From Tannockella sp964369175 (lineage in GTDB: Bacteria; Bacillota_I; Bacilli_A; Erysipelotrichales; Coprobacillaceae), in NCBI GenBank assembly GCA_964369175.1, contig CAYJEM010000028.1:1-23799 (forward strand): a stretch of DNA of 23,799 bases, written 5' to 3'. Position numbers and translations under genes: made by a program. A model generated the notes under the pieces. The model had not been told where the DNA came from and searched no databases. It saw only the letters and a program-made list of their open reading frames with translations. Positions within the stretch are counted from its first letter, which is position 1; the number at the start of each line of letters is the position of its first letter. Positions 16,744 to 23,799 of the stretch are shown here, piece after piece.

Positions 16744-18093
16744 CTATTTTACTGCTTCAACAATTTTATCGTATTCATCTCCACCCATGAAGTTCGTGAT
16801 TGGGAAAATAGTTACTCCATCAAACTTTCCTTCAACACGTTCTACAAGCGATGTATGTGTTACGATTACTTGTACATCATCTGGAATATCGTTAATTGCA
16901 TAGTGATGCACTTCAATGTCTTTTCCAGCATCTTTAAATTTCTTTGTTAAGATTGTTGCTCCCATTGCACTTGATCCCATTCCCGCATCACATGCAAAGA
17001 CAACTTTTGTGATTCCACTTAATTCTTGTTTTACTGTTGTTTTCATATCGCTTACTTTTTGTTTTGCTTCTTCGATATCTTCTCCAGTATCTTTACTTCC
17101 TTTTAATAATACCATTGCGATTAACATACTTACTACCGTTGCTGCTACAACACTTAAGATTACTCCTACATGGCTTCCTGGTGCTGTCATTGATAATATT
17201 GCGATGATACTTCCTGGTGCAGCTGGTGCTACTAACCCTGAATTAAATATTGTATTTACGAAGATCCCTGTTGCTCCCCCAGCAATTACTGCTAAGATTA
17301 ACACTGGTTTCATTAAGATGTATGGGAAATAGATTTCATGTATCCCTCCAAAGAAATGAATAATTGCTGCTCCAGGTGCTGTTGCTTTAGCACTTCCTTT
17401 TCCTACAAACATGTATGCTAGTAGGATACCAAGTCCTGGTCCAGGATTTGCTTCAATTAAGAAGAAGATTGATTTTCCTACTTCTGCTACTTCTTGAATT
17501 CCTATTGGTGAGAAGATTGCATGATTGATTGCATTATTTAAGAATAAGATTTTTGCTGGCTCTACTAATACTGCTAGTAATGGTAATAGTCCCCAGTTTA
17601 CAATTGCATCTACTCCCGCTGTTAATACATCTGTTAATGCGATACATACTGGATTAATTGCATATACTCCAATAATTGCTAAGATAAATCCTAAGATCCC
17701 TGCTGAAAAGTTATTTACTAACATTTCAAATCCACTTGGGATTTTATCTTTAAATGTTTCATCAAATTTTTTGATTAACCAAGCCCCTAGTGGTCCGGCA
17801 ATCATTGCCCCAATAAACATTGGAATCGGTGCTCCAGTTACAACCCCAAATGTCATAATTGTTCCGACTATTGCTCCTCTTTGTCCATAAACATTATGTC
17901 CTCCAGTATAACCAATTAATACTGGTAATAATATTTTATTCATTGGATCTACTAACGTTGCTAATGTTTCATTTGGAAAAAATCCTGCTGGTATAAATAA
18001 TGCAGTAATGATTCCCCATGCGATAAATACCGCAATGTTTGGCATAACCATAGCACTTAATGTTCTACCAAATTTCTGTACTTTGTCTTTCAT
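16744..18093 (-). CDS. mtlA: Mannitol-specific PTS EIICB, extra copy
   Basis: Transports mannitol across the membrane and phosphorylates it to mannitol-1-phosphate. The 449-residue protein is an EIIC channel (about 1-345, multiple hydrophobic segments, NNAINHAIFSPIG at 186-198 and the substrate-site motif GGIHE at 249-253) followed by an EIIB domain with phospho-cysteine C368 in VVFACDAGMGSSAMG. There is no EIIA domain, which is supplied in trans. The protein is identical to the copy at 22222-23571. This copy follows the mtlD terminator, has its own copy of the promoter, and ends at a terminator at 16518-16547, so it is monocistronic. The canonical Bacillota order is mtlA-mtlR-mtlF-mtlD, so I regard this as the added copy. 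AGGGGAAG precedes the ATG. Confidence 0.95.
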   Translation of the reverse strand: MKDKVQKFGRTLSAMVMPNIAVFIAWGIITALFIPAGFFPNETLATLVDPMNKILLPVLIGYTGGHNVYGQRGAIVGTIMTFGVVTGAPIPMFIGAMIAGPLGAWLIKKFDETFKDKIPSGFEMLVNNFSAGILGFILAIIGVYAINPVCIALTDVLTAGVDAIVNWGLLPLLAVLVEPAKILFLNNAINHAIFSPIGIQEVAEVGKSIFFLIEANPGPGLGILLAYMFVGKGSAKATAPGAAIIHFFGGIHEIYFPYILMKPVLILAVIAGGATGIFVNTIFNSGLVAPAAPGSIIAILSMTAPGSHVGVILSVVAATVVSMLIAMVLLKGSKDTGEDIEEAKQKVSDMKTTVKQELSGITKVVFACDAGMGSSAMGATILTKKFKDAGKDIEVHHYAINDIPDDVQVIVTHTSLVERVEGKFDGVTIFPITNFMGGDEYDKIVEAVK

Positions 18094-18134
18094 AAACTTC
18101 CCCTTGTCCTTTCGTATTGCTCTTTACATATACT

Positions 18135-18163
18135 ACTATACGTTACTGTGCATACTTTTTCAA
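18135..18163 (-). promoter_or_regulatory. mtlA promoter, copy 1
   Basis: Minus-strand TTGAAA (18158-18163), a 17-bp spacer and TATAGT (18135-18140), close to sigma-A consensus. A 7-bp inverted repeat, CAAAGTT and AACTTTG with a 9-bp spacer (18161-18183), abuts and overlaps the -35. The same elements occur in copy 2. Confidence 0.75.
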
Positions 18164-18180
18164 AGTTTTGCAATTGAACT

Positions 18181-18204
18181 TTGTCATCCTCTAACATGAC
18201 ACAA
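18181..18204. promoter_or_regulatory. Candidate MtlR operator, copy 1
   Basis: TTGTCAT, eight bases, then ATGACACAA: a palindrome centred roughly 60 bp upstream of the expected mtlA transcription start, a usual place for an activator. Its half-sites resemble the TTGnCA-type half-sites known for Bacillus MtlR. The eight-base spacer holds both differences between the two mtlA repeats. Assignment to MtlR is inference. Confidence 0.5.
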
Positions 18205-18241
18205 TTTAACAATGTCTTTTATTATGTTTTTTTGTCAAAAG

Positions 18242-18266
18242 AAAAAAAGAGCAAACAATTTGCTCT
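18242..18266 (-). terminator. Rho-independent terminator of the mtl operon
   Basis: Minus-strand AGAGCAAA and TTTGCTCT with a three-base loop, followed by TTTTTT. It lies 12 bp after the mtlD stop codon and ends the mtlA-mtlR-EIIBA-mtlD transcript before the extra mtlA promoter. Confidence 0.9.
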
Positions 18267-18278
18267 ATTTTAAATTTA

Positions 18279-19448
18279 CTAGTTAATTCCACCAAATTTT
18301 TTATTTTTAAATAAATTATAATTCGCTGTAATTCTTTCTAATAAGTACTCATCTTCAATCCCAGTGATCTCTTTTAATGCTTTTTCAATACCTAAAGAAG
18401 CAATTTTTTCTTGTAATTCAACAGCTTGTCCATCTGTTTCATTTACATAATTTAGTGCTGCTCCAGCTCCAACCATTAAATATTCTACTGGTAATCCATT
18501 ATTATATGCAGTAAGCATAGGGTTTACTAAACGATCCCCAGCACTTAATTTACGTAATGGCTCACGCCCAACACGACCTACATCATCTTGTAAATAGTGA
18601 TTTTTGAAACGAGCAATAATTTTATCAATATATTTTGCATGCGCTTCTTTATCTAAACCATGTTTTTCAACAAGCCCATTTCCACTTTCAGTCATCGCAA
18701 GTTTAACAATTGAGTAAATTGTTTTATCATTAATACTTTCATCTACAGTAGCATATCCTTTTAAGTTTCCTAAATATGATGTAATTGCATGACCAGTATT
18801 TAATGTAAATAGTTTTCTTTCAATGTATGCTAGTAAATCACCAGCTAAGTTCATTCCAGTAATTTTTGGAATTTCACCTTTAAATGATTTTTCTTCAACG
18901 TTCCACTCATAATATCTTTCAACTACAACATCAATGATATTTTCGCTCTTTACTGGTGGAACAATTCTATCTACTGAACAATCTGGAAAACCAATGTATG
19001 TGTTTGCGTACGCTTTTACTTCATCAGTTAATTGCTCATAAACTAAGTCTTTTAATACACTACTACCACGAACAGCATTTTCACATGCAATAACATTCAG
19101 GTATTGAGTAGAACCGTTTTGATGACGTAATGCAATCCCTTTAGCAATTGTTGGAGCAACAAACTTTAATACTGTTAGCCCAACTGCTGTTGTTAAGATT
19201 TCACTTTCTGCAATCTCATTTACTAACGCCTCATCATTAGAATTCATAGCACTAATATTTGTAATAACTTCTTTACTACACTCAACGTCCATTACATGTA
19301 TTGTATACGTTTTATCTTCATTGATTTTATCTAAAATTTCTTGATTTACATCTGCAAATATAACATGATACCCTGCTTGTGATAATAATGCACCAATAAA
19401 TCCCCTACCAATATTTCCAGCACCTAACTGAATCGCTTTTTTACTCAT
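18279..19448 (-). CDS. mtlD: Mannitol-1-phosphate 5-dehydrogenase
   Basis: Oxidises mannitol-1-phosphate to fructose-6-phosphate with NAD, the step after PTS uptake. I start it at 19448 (MSKKAIQLGAG), 389 residues, because GGAGG lies eight bases upstream and the family begins there. An in-frame ATG eight codons earlier (19472) is nearly joined to the previous stop and has no separate ribosome binding site. The Rossmann motif LGAGNIGRGFIG is at the N-terminus, GFPDCSVDRIVPP is in the middle, and NTGHAITSYLGNLKGY with the later KLAMTESGNGLVEKHG fits the mannitol dehydrogenase C-terminal domain. It is the last gene of the operon, just downstream of the EIIB-EIIA gene. Confidence 0.96.
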   Translation of the reverse strand: MSKKAIQLGAGNIGRGFIGALLSQAGYHVIFADVNQEILDKINEDKTYTIHVMDVECSKEVITNISAMNSNDEALVNEIAESEILTTAVGLTVLKFVAPTIAKGIALRHQNGSTQYLNVIACENAVRGSSVLKDLVYEQLTDEVKAYANTYIGFPDCSVDRIVPPVKSENIIDVVVERYYEWNVEEKSFKGEIPKITGMNLAGDLLAYIERKLFTLNTGHAITSYLGNLKGYATVDESINDKTIYSIVKLAMTESGNGLVEKHGLDKEAHAKYIDKIIARFKNHYLQDDVGRVGREPLRKLSAGDRLVNPMLTAYNNGLPVEYLMVGAGAALNYVNETDGQAVELQEKIASLGIEKALKEITGIEDEYLLERITANYNLFKNKKFGGIN

Positions 19449-19473
19449 TATCTTTCCTCCGTCAACTTTCAAA

Positions 19474-20172
19474 TTACTCTTGTGTTAAAATATCATAAAC
19501 AACATTCACATCATTACAGTCAACAATTTTATCCACTAATGACATATCACTTAATTTTAATGCAATATTTGATAAGATTGTCATATGATCATCACCTTTA
19601 GCAGCAATTCCAATTACAACTCTTACCTTGCTTCCTTGCCAGTTAATCCCTTGAGGATAAATCATAACTCCAAGCCCAGTTTCTTTTACATATTTTTTAA
19701 CTTCATATTCTCCATGAGGAATAGCAATATCATTACCAATATATGTTGATACTCCAGCATCTCTTTTTACCATTCCATCAATATAAGGTGCTTCAATATA
19801 ACCACTAGTTAATAATAATCCACCCATTGCTCTAATTGCTTCTTCATTGTTTGCTGCTGTGCAGTCTAATTTAATGTTTTCTTTCGTTAAAATATTTAAT
19901 GTACTCATGTTTATAATCTCCTTTATTATTTTATTTAATTGTTCTTTGTCTAAAAAATTATTAATACTATATACTGCCTTAAAACGACTTCTATCAACTA
20001 CCACATCAATTAATGATTCATGGGTAATTAATACATCAACATCATCTGGTATTGCCCTAATTGAACAATTGATTACTCGATATTGACTAGGTATCATTTT
20101 TTTAATCATACTTACTGCCATAGCACTCGATCCCATTCCCGCATCGCATGCAAAACATATAACATTAATCAT
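19474..20172 (-). CDS. Mannitol PTS EIIB-EIIA fusion
   Basis: A 232-residue phosphotransfer protein. Residues 1-88 are a second mannitol-type EIIB with phospho-cysteine C9 in CFACDAGMGSSAM, clearly homologous to the EIIB part of MtlA. Residues 89-232 are a full EIIA(Mtl) with phospho-histidine H153 in IAIPHG and the later VVIGIAAKGDDHMTIL. The protein thus has the BA half of an EIICBA transporter without the channel. EIIA should take phosphate from HPr and pass it to an EIIB. The usual gene at this operon position is a stand-alone mtlF encoding only EIIA. Met89 is preceded by a strong ribosome binding site in the same frame, so free EIIA is probably also made. The extra EIIB may be a relay or a remnant of a lost EIICBA; I cannot decide. 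Confidence 0.92.
   Translation of the reverse strand: MINVICFACDAGMGSSAMAVSMIKKMIPSQYRVINCSIRAIPDDVDVLITHESLIDVVVDRSRFKAVYSINNFLDKEQLNKIIKEIINMSTLNILTKENIKLDCTAANNEEAIRAMGGLLLTSGYIEAPYIDGMVKRDAGVSTYIGNDIAIPHGEYEVKKYVKETGLGVMIYPQGINWQGSKVRVVIGIAAKGDDHMTILSNIALKLSDMSLVDKIVDCNDVNVVYDILTQE
19906..19924 (-). promoter_or_regulatory. Internal ribosome binding site and start codon within the EIIB-EIIA gene
   Basis: AAAGGAG (19918-19924) stands nine bases before an in-frame ATG (19906-19908) that is the natural first residue of the EIIA domain (MSTLNILTKENI). Translation from here gives a 144-residue EIIA(Mtl), the normal size of stand-alone MtlF, with the active His at position 65. The site looks like a former gene start after a lost stop codon. 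Confidence 0.75.
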
Positions 20173-20181
20173 ACTTTTCTC

Positions 20182-22206
20182 CTACTCATTTACCGCTATC
20201 GCTAATGCTTCTTGTAAATATTCTTCTAAAATTTCTTTTGTCTTATCAATGCTTTGTAACTCTTCAATAATATCTGGTTGCTCAATAAATAATGTTGTTG
20301 TATATGACATCATTTTTTGTTGTTCTAACGTTGCAACTATAGGAATAAATCCACATAATATAATTTTAATATTATGTAAGCTTTCATCTTGAAACTCACC
20401 TTCATCACAAGTAGCAACTTGTAAATAACAATCATCTATTGAATCTAAACTTGTATGAAATAATGCAAAATGGAAATCATGATATATATTTGAATTGATT
20501 TCTTCTCTTTGTATTAGTTGCTTTTCTACTTCATCACTATGATCTGATATCTTAGAAAACAACGATAATACTTCCTTACTTGTAATTGTCGAAGAAACAC
20601 GATGTACCGTTATATTATCCAGTAATTTTTGTATTTGCATAGCATACTGTAAAATATTAAGTTTTCTTCGCTTATATTCATGATATTGATTTTGCTTACT
20701 ACGTACATCTTCAATCTTTTTCAAAATATTCACTACATCACTTTGTAATAGTAATGGATTAATAATAATTGCATTCTCTTTTTTTATGTCAAATGTCGCT
20801 ATATACATTGGACAATCAATTGTATCTATCTGTCCAAGTGAAAGTTGCACAAGCTCTACATTTGAATCCACTATTTTTTTAACCCTTGCAACTAGTAAGC
20901 TCGACACTCCGATACCACTAGCACAAATAATTCCTACTTGAATTTTTTGACGTTTCTTTTTTTCGCCTTTATTTCTTTCAAGACTTGCCGCTACATGCAA
21001 TACCAAATATCCAACTTCATCATCATTCAATGTATTTCCATATTTATCACTAAACACATATGATGCCTTTTTAACAGCTATAAATGTTGAGCGATATTGT
21101 GTTTTAATTTGTTCTAATAGCGGATTATAGATTGGCATATTGTTTTTATGCCGAATCATTGCTGGTTTTAAATGTGCTGCCATATTTTGATATAATTCAT
21201 GATCTAGCGTAAATTCAGCATTTTGTTTTTTTAAAGCATTAAAGAAATTTATAATAAGTTCATGATTTACATCATCAACATTATTGTACGAAACAGTACT
21301 AACCTTTGCACTTTGTAAGTGAATGGCGATAAATACACTTTCAATTTTTGGAAAAGTAATCTGAAACTTTTTTTCTAGGTGCGTTGCCATAAATAACGCT
21401 CTGTCTAAATACTCTTGGTCTACTTTATAATTAATCTTTTCAACATCAATTACTAATGTTTGTTTTTGTAAAACTCTTGTGATTGCAATTGATAGATGAA
21501 TTAACAAACCAAAATAAGAGCTTTGGGCAATGTCATCTAATTGTAATTCTGTTCTATATTTAACAAATACCTCTAATATACCTTTAAGTACATCGTAGTC
21601 TAGAAGTTGAACAAAAGTTGCTCCTTCTTGACTTTTAATTTGAGCTATTACTTCATCAACACTGTAACGATCATGCTTTATCAGTGACTCACTACGATTC
21701 ATTGTTTTTTGAATCACCACTGACATTGCCTTTCGTTTATCTAACTCATCCCCCGTGAGTAATACCCCAATTCCTGGCCTTCTTTCTACAAATAAATTAT
21801 ATTTTTTGAAAAATGATTCTAAAGTATCAATATCATGGGAAATTGTTGCTTGTGAAACTTGAAACATATTGCTGTAATAGAATAGTTTTTCAACCTCTTT
21901 TGCAGATAACAACGCGATGCACAGTAATTCTTGGCGTTCTTCTTTATCTACATAATCAACTTTTAAACCTTCTATTTGGTAACGTAGCTTTTCTTTGTCA
22001 TCAAAACTACCTTTTAAAAATAATCCATGGGATTTCTTTAATTCAAGCTCTAACCCAAAGTCTTGTAATGCAGCTTTGTTTTGTGCTATTTCGCGCATGA
22101 CTGTACGTGTACTTATTTGTAAATGGTCAGCAATAGATTGGTATGATATAAATTCAACTTGTTCATAAAACATGCTTATTATTTTTTTAAATCTTGAAGA
22201 AAACAT
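20182..22206 (-). CDS. mtlR: PRD-containing transcriptional activator of the mannitol operon
   Basis: A 674-residue BglG-type/MtlR regulator whose activity is set by PTS phosphorylation. Order of parts: N-terminal winged-helix DNA-binding region with two HTH segments (SYQSIADHLQISTRTVMREI at 21-40, and QVSQATISHDIDTL near 116-129), PRD1 (about 200-300, H237 and H296), PRD2 (about 315-412, H345 and H404), EIIB(Gat)-like domain with C428 in IICASGIGVSS, and a divergent EIIA(Mtl)-like domain with H584 in FALFHTS. This is the MtlR architecture known from Bacillus, where PRD2 phosphorylation by HPr activates and EIIA/EIIB phosphorylation represses. All likely phospho-sites are present. GGAGGG precedes the ATG by six bases and lies directly after the mtlA stop codon. 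Confidence 0.95.
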   Translation of the reverse strand: MFSSRFKKIISMFYEQVEFISYQSIADHLQISTRTVMREIAQNKAALQDFGLELELKKSHGLFLKGSFDDKEKLRYQIEGLKVDYVDKEERQELLCIALLSAKEVEKLFYYSNMFQVSQATISHDIDTLESFFKKYNLFVERRPGIGVLLTGDELDKRKAMSVVIQKTMNRSESLIKHDRYSVDEVIAQIKSQEGATFVQLLDYDVLKGILEVFVKYRTELQLDDIAQSSYFGLLIHLSIAITRVLQKQTLVIDVEKINYKVDQEYLDRALFMATHLEKKFQITFPKIESVFIAIHLQSAKVSTVSYNNVDDVNHELIINFFNALKKQNAEFTLDHELYQNMAAHLKPAMIRHKNNMPIYNPLLEQIKTQYRSTFIAVKKASYVFSDKYGNTLNDDEVGYLVLHVAASLERNKGEKKKRQKIQVGIICASGIGVSSLLVARVKKIVDSNVELVQLSLGQIDTIDCPMYIATFDIKKENAIIINPLLLQSDVVNILKKIEDVRSKQNQYHEYKRRKLNILQYAMQIQKLLDNITVHRVSSTITSKEVLSLFSKISDHSDEVEKQLIQREEINSNIYHDFHFALFHTSLDSIDDCYLQVATCDEGEFQDESLHNIKIILCGFIPIVATLEQQKMMSYTTTLFIEQPDIIEELQSIDKTKEILEEYLQEALAIAVNE

Positions 22207-22221
22207 ATCATACCCTCCATT

Positions 22222-23571
22222 CTATTTTACTGCTTCAACAATTTTATCGTATTCATCTCCACCCATGAAGTTCGTGATTGGGAAAATAGTTACTCCATCA
22301 AACTTTCCTTCAACACGTTCTACAAGCGATGTATGTGTTACGATTACTTGTACATCATCTGGAATATCGTTAATTGCATAGTGATGCACTTCAATGTCTT
22401 TTCCAGCATCTTTAAATTTCTTTGTTAAGATTGTTGCTCCCATTGCACTTGATCCCATTCCCGCATCACATGCAAAGACAACTTTTGTGATTCCACTTAA
22501 TTCTTGTTTTACTGTTGTTTTCATATCGCTTACTTTTTGTTTTGCTTCTTCGATATCTTCTCCAGTATCTTTACTTCCTTTTAATAATACCATTGCGATT
22601 AACATACTTACTACCGTTGCTGCTACAACACTTAAGATTACTCCTACATGGCTTCCTGGTGCTGTCATTGATAATATTGCGATGATACTTCCTGGTGCAG
22701 CTGGTGCTACTAACCCTGAATTAAATATTGTATTTACGAAGATCCCTGTTGCTCCCCCAGCAATTACTGCTAAGATTAACACTGGTTTCATTAAGATGTA
22801 TGGGAAATAGATTTCATGTATCCCTCCAAAGAAATGAATAATTGCTGCTCCAGGTGCTGTTGCTTTAGCACTTCCTTTTCCTACAAACATGTATGCTAGT
22901 AGGATACCAAGTCCTGGTCCAGGATTTGCTTCAATTAAGAAGAAGATTGATTTTCCTACTTCTGCTACTTCTTGAATTCCTATTGGTGAGAAGATTGCAT
23001 GATTGATTGCATTATTTAAGAATAAGATTTTTGCTGGCTCTACTAATACTGCTAGTAATGGTAATAGTCCCCAGTTTACAATTGCATCTACTCCCGCTGT
23101 TAATACATCTGTTAATGCGATACATACTGGATTAATTGCATATACTCCAATAATTGCTAAGATAAATCCTAAGATCCCTGCTGAAAAGTTATTTACTAAC
23201 ATTTCAAATCCACTTGGGATTTTATCTTTAAATGTTTCATCAAATTTTTTGATTAACCAAGCCCCTAGTGGTCCGGCAATCATTGCCCCAATAAACATTG
23301 GAATCGGTGCTCCAGTTACAACCCCAAATGTCATAATTGTTCCGACTATTGCTCCTCTTTGTCCATAAACATTATGTCCTCCAGTATAACCAATTAATAC
23401 TGGTAATAATATTTTATTCATTGGATCTACTAACGTTGCTAATGTTTCATTTGGAAAAAATCCTGCTGGTATAAATAATGCAGTAATGATTCCCCATGCG
23501 ATAAATACCGCAATGTTTGGCATAACCATAGCACTTAATGTTCTACCAAATTTCTGTACTTTGTCTTTCAT
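22222..23571 (-). CDS. mtlA: Mannitol-specific PTS EIICB, operon copy
   Basis: Identical in protein to the copy at 16744-18093: EIIC with GGIHE at 249-253, EIIB with C368, 449 residues. This copy heads the operon. Its stop codon is 15 bp before mtlR, and the EIIB-EIIA gene and mtlD follow with gaps of 9 and 25 bp, matching the common mtlA-mtlR-mtlF-mtlD order. It is therefore the likely ancestral copy. Its upstream region has extra TTGTCAT motifs that copy 1 does not share exactly, so the two copies may respond differently to the regulator in spite of identical core promoters. The EIIB here is partly redundant with the EIIB domain fused to EIIA in the same operon. Confidence 0.96.
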   Translation of the reverse strand: MKDKVQKFGRTLSAMVMPNIAVFIAWGIITALFIPAGFFPNETLATLVDPMNKILLPVLIGYTGGHNVYGQRGAIVGTIMTFGVVTGAPIPMFIGAMIAGPLGAWLIKKFDETFKDKIPSGFEMLVNNFSAGILGFILAIIGVYAINPVCIALTDVLTAGVDAIVNWGLLPLLAVLVEPAKILFLNNAINHAIFSPIGIQEVAEVGKSIFFLIEANPGPGLGILLAYMFVGKGSAKATAPGAAIIHFFGGIHEIYFPYILMKPVLILAVIAGGATGIFVNTIFNSGLVAPAAPGSIIAILSMTAPGSHVGVILSVVAATVVSMLIAMVLLKGSKDTGEDIEEAKQKVSDMKTTVKQELSGITKVVFACDAGMGSSAMGATILTKKFKDAGKDIEVHHYAINDIPDDVQVIVTHTSLVERVEGKFDGVTIFPITNFMGGDEYDKIVEAVK

Positions 23572-23612
23572 AAACTTCCCCTTGTCCTTTCGTATTGCTC
23601 TTTACATATACT

Positions 23613-23641
23613 ACTATACGTTACTGTGCATACTTTTTCAA
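23613..23641 (-). promoter_or_regulatory. mtl operon promoter, copy 2
   Basis: TTGAAA (23636-23641), 17 bp, TATAGT (23613-23618) on the minus strand, identical to copy 1, with the same inverted repeat (23639-23661) at the -35. Confidence 0.75.
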
Positions 23642-23658
23642 AGTTTTGCAATTGAACT

Positions 23659-23715
23659 TTGTCATCCACCAACATGACACAATTTAACAATTGTCATAAT
23701 TTGTTATTTTGTCAT
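23659..23715. promoter_or_regulatory. Candidate operator cluster upstream of the mtl operon
   Basis: The palindrome TTGTCAT-N8-ATGACACAA (23659-23682) is followed by two more TTGTCAT half-sites (23691-23697 and 23709-23715). The second half of the palindrome and the next half-site also form an inverted pair, ATGACA-N11-TTGTCAT. Copy 1 keeps only the first palindrome plus a distant TTGTCA. Binding by MtlR is inferred from position and motif style. Confidence 0.45.
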
Positions 23716-23751
23716 ATATGGACACCTAGGAATTATCGTCATCTTACTTTT

Positions 23752-23779
23752 ATTATACTTTATGTGAATAATAAACAAA
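23752..23779 (-). promoter_or_regulatory. Possible second, distal promoter of the mtl operon
   Basis: Minus-strand TATAAT (23752-23757) is a perfect -10, but the -35 is poor (TTTGTT or TTGTTT at 15-16 bp). It lies outside the repeated block, so only the operon copy of mtlA would have it. The remaining bases to the window edge show nothing else I can support. Confidence 0.3.
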
Positions 23780-23799
23780 AGAAAAAGAGTGTAAATTAC

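Larger units (their letters stand above)
16742..18213. repeat. Direct repeat, copy 1 (mtlA with its promoter region)
   Basis: A 1472-bp segment repeated at 22220-23691 with a constant offset of 5478 bp. Comparing the two line by line by eye, I find only two differences (18190 and 18192 against 23668 and 23670). The left boundary falls two bases past the mtlA stop codon. The right boundary lies about 120 bp upstream of the start codon, after promoter and candidate operator. The unit therefore carries a complete promoter-plus-gene but no terminator. Confidence 0.97.
22220..23691. repeat. Direct repeat, copy 2 (mtlA with its promoter region)
   Basis: The upstream partner of 16742-18213, same orientation. 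The pair encloses mtlR, the EIIB-EIIA gene and mtlD. Just outside the right boundary the flanks (18214 on, 23692 on) still look alike in patches (AACAA, TGTC, TTATG or TTATT, TTTTGTCA), as if the similarity once ran further and has decayed. Confidence 0.97.

Noticed and set aside
16916..17332. Plus-strand open frames opposite mtlA (also 17525-17890, 22394-22810 and 23003-23368) as real antisense genes.
   Set aside because: They are complements of a codon-biased membrane-protein gene, lack ribosome binding sites and repeat in both copies only because mtlA does.
19449..19472. Longer MtlD with eight extra residues.
   Set aside because: The start at 19472 has no ribosome binding site of its own, and its codons include the GGAGG that serves the ATG at 19448.
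16742..23691. Composite transposon made of the two 1.5-kb repeats.
   Set aside because: The repeats encode only a mannitol transporter. No transposase, terminal inverted repeats or target-site duplication is visible at their ends.
1..23799. tRNA, rRNA, CRISPR array, prophage or toxin-antitoxin genes.
   Set aside because: I looked for these on both strands and found no supporting repeats, conserved RNA elements or protein families.

Overview
The window is a low-GC, gene-dense chromosomal stretch. It has strong AGGAGG-type ribosome binding sites, short intergenic gaps and Rho-independent terminators. Gene content is that of a fermentative, PTS-using Bacillota: a full GlgC/GlgD-type glycogen operon, an HPr-family protein, a mannitol PTS with a PRD-type regulator, a 1-phosphofructokinase-like PfkB kinase and a Nim-like flavoprotein. 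My best guess is a gut-type member of the Erysipelotrichia or a near relative. This is inference from protein style, not from a marker gene. All genes but one are on the minus strand.

Region 1 (about 26-10703) is the glycogen block. Transcription runs right to left: a small DUF6465-like protein, an HPr-like protein, a hairpin terminator, then glgB-glgP-pulA-glgC-glgD-glgA with gaps of 27 bp or less and one TAATG overlap. Together these make ADP-glucose (GlgC with its non-catalytic partner GlgD), polymerise it (GlgA), branch it (GlgB), and degrade it (GlgP and a type I pullulanase or debranching enzyme). The HPr-like protein keeps the phospho-His and regulatory Ser but has Asp where HPr has its active-site Arg. 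It sits directly upstream of the glycogen genes.

Region 2 (10704-15468) holds a plus-strand nitroreductase, a near-perfect palindromic terminator shared with the convergent gene, a 1141-residue ankyrin-repeat protein of unknown role, and a pyridoxamine-5'-phosphate-oxidase-like flavoprotein. That last gene lies 15 bp downstream of the pfkB kinase of region 3.

Region 3 (15484-23799) is the mannitol block. The canonical operon order mtlA-mtlR-(EIIB-EIIA)-mtlD ends at a terminator at 18242-18266. A second mtlA with the same promoter follows at once. The two mtlA units are a 1472-bp direct repeat (16742-18213 and 22220-23691). By eye they differ at only two bases, both in the spacer of a candidate operator palindrome. 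The repeats bracket mtlR, the EIIB-EIIA gene and mtlD. The EIIB-EIIA gene carries a strong internal ribosome binding site and ATG in frame, so one ORF may yield both a fused EIIBA and a free EIIA. Downstream of the extra mtlA is a 330-bp non-coding stretch with a terminator and three further inverted repeats.

I see no RNA genes, CRISPR array, transposase or phage genes. The points most worth a second look are the near-identical mtlA repeats, the dual-start EIIB-EIIA gene, the Arg-to-Asp HPr-like protein with its terminator before glgB, and the giant ankyrin protein.
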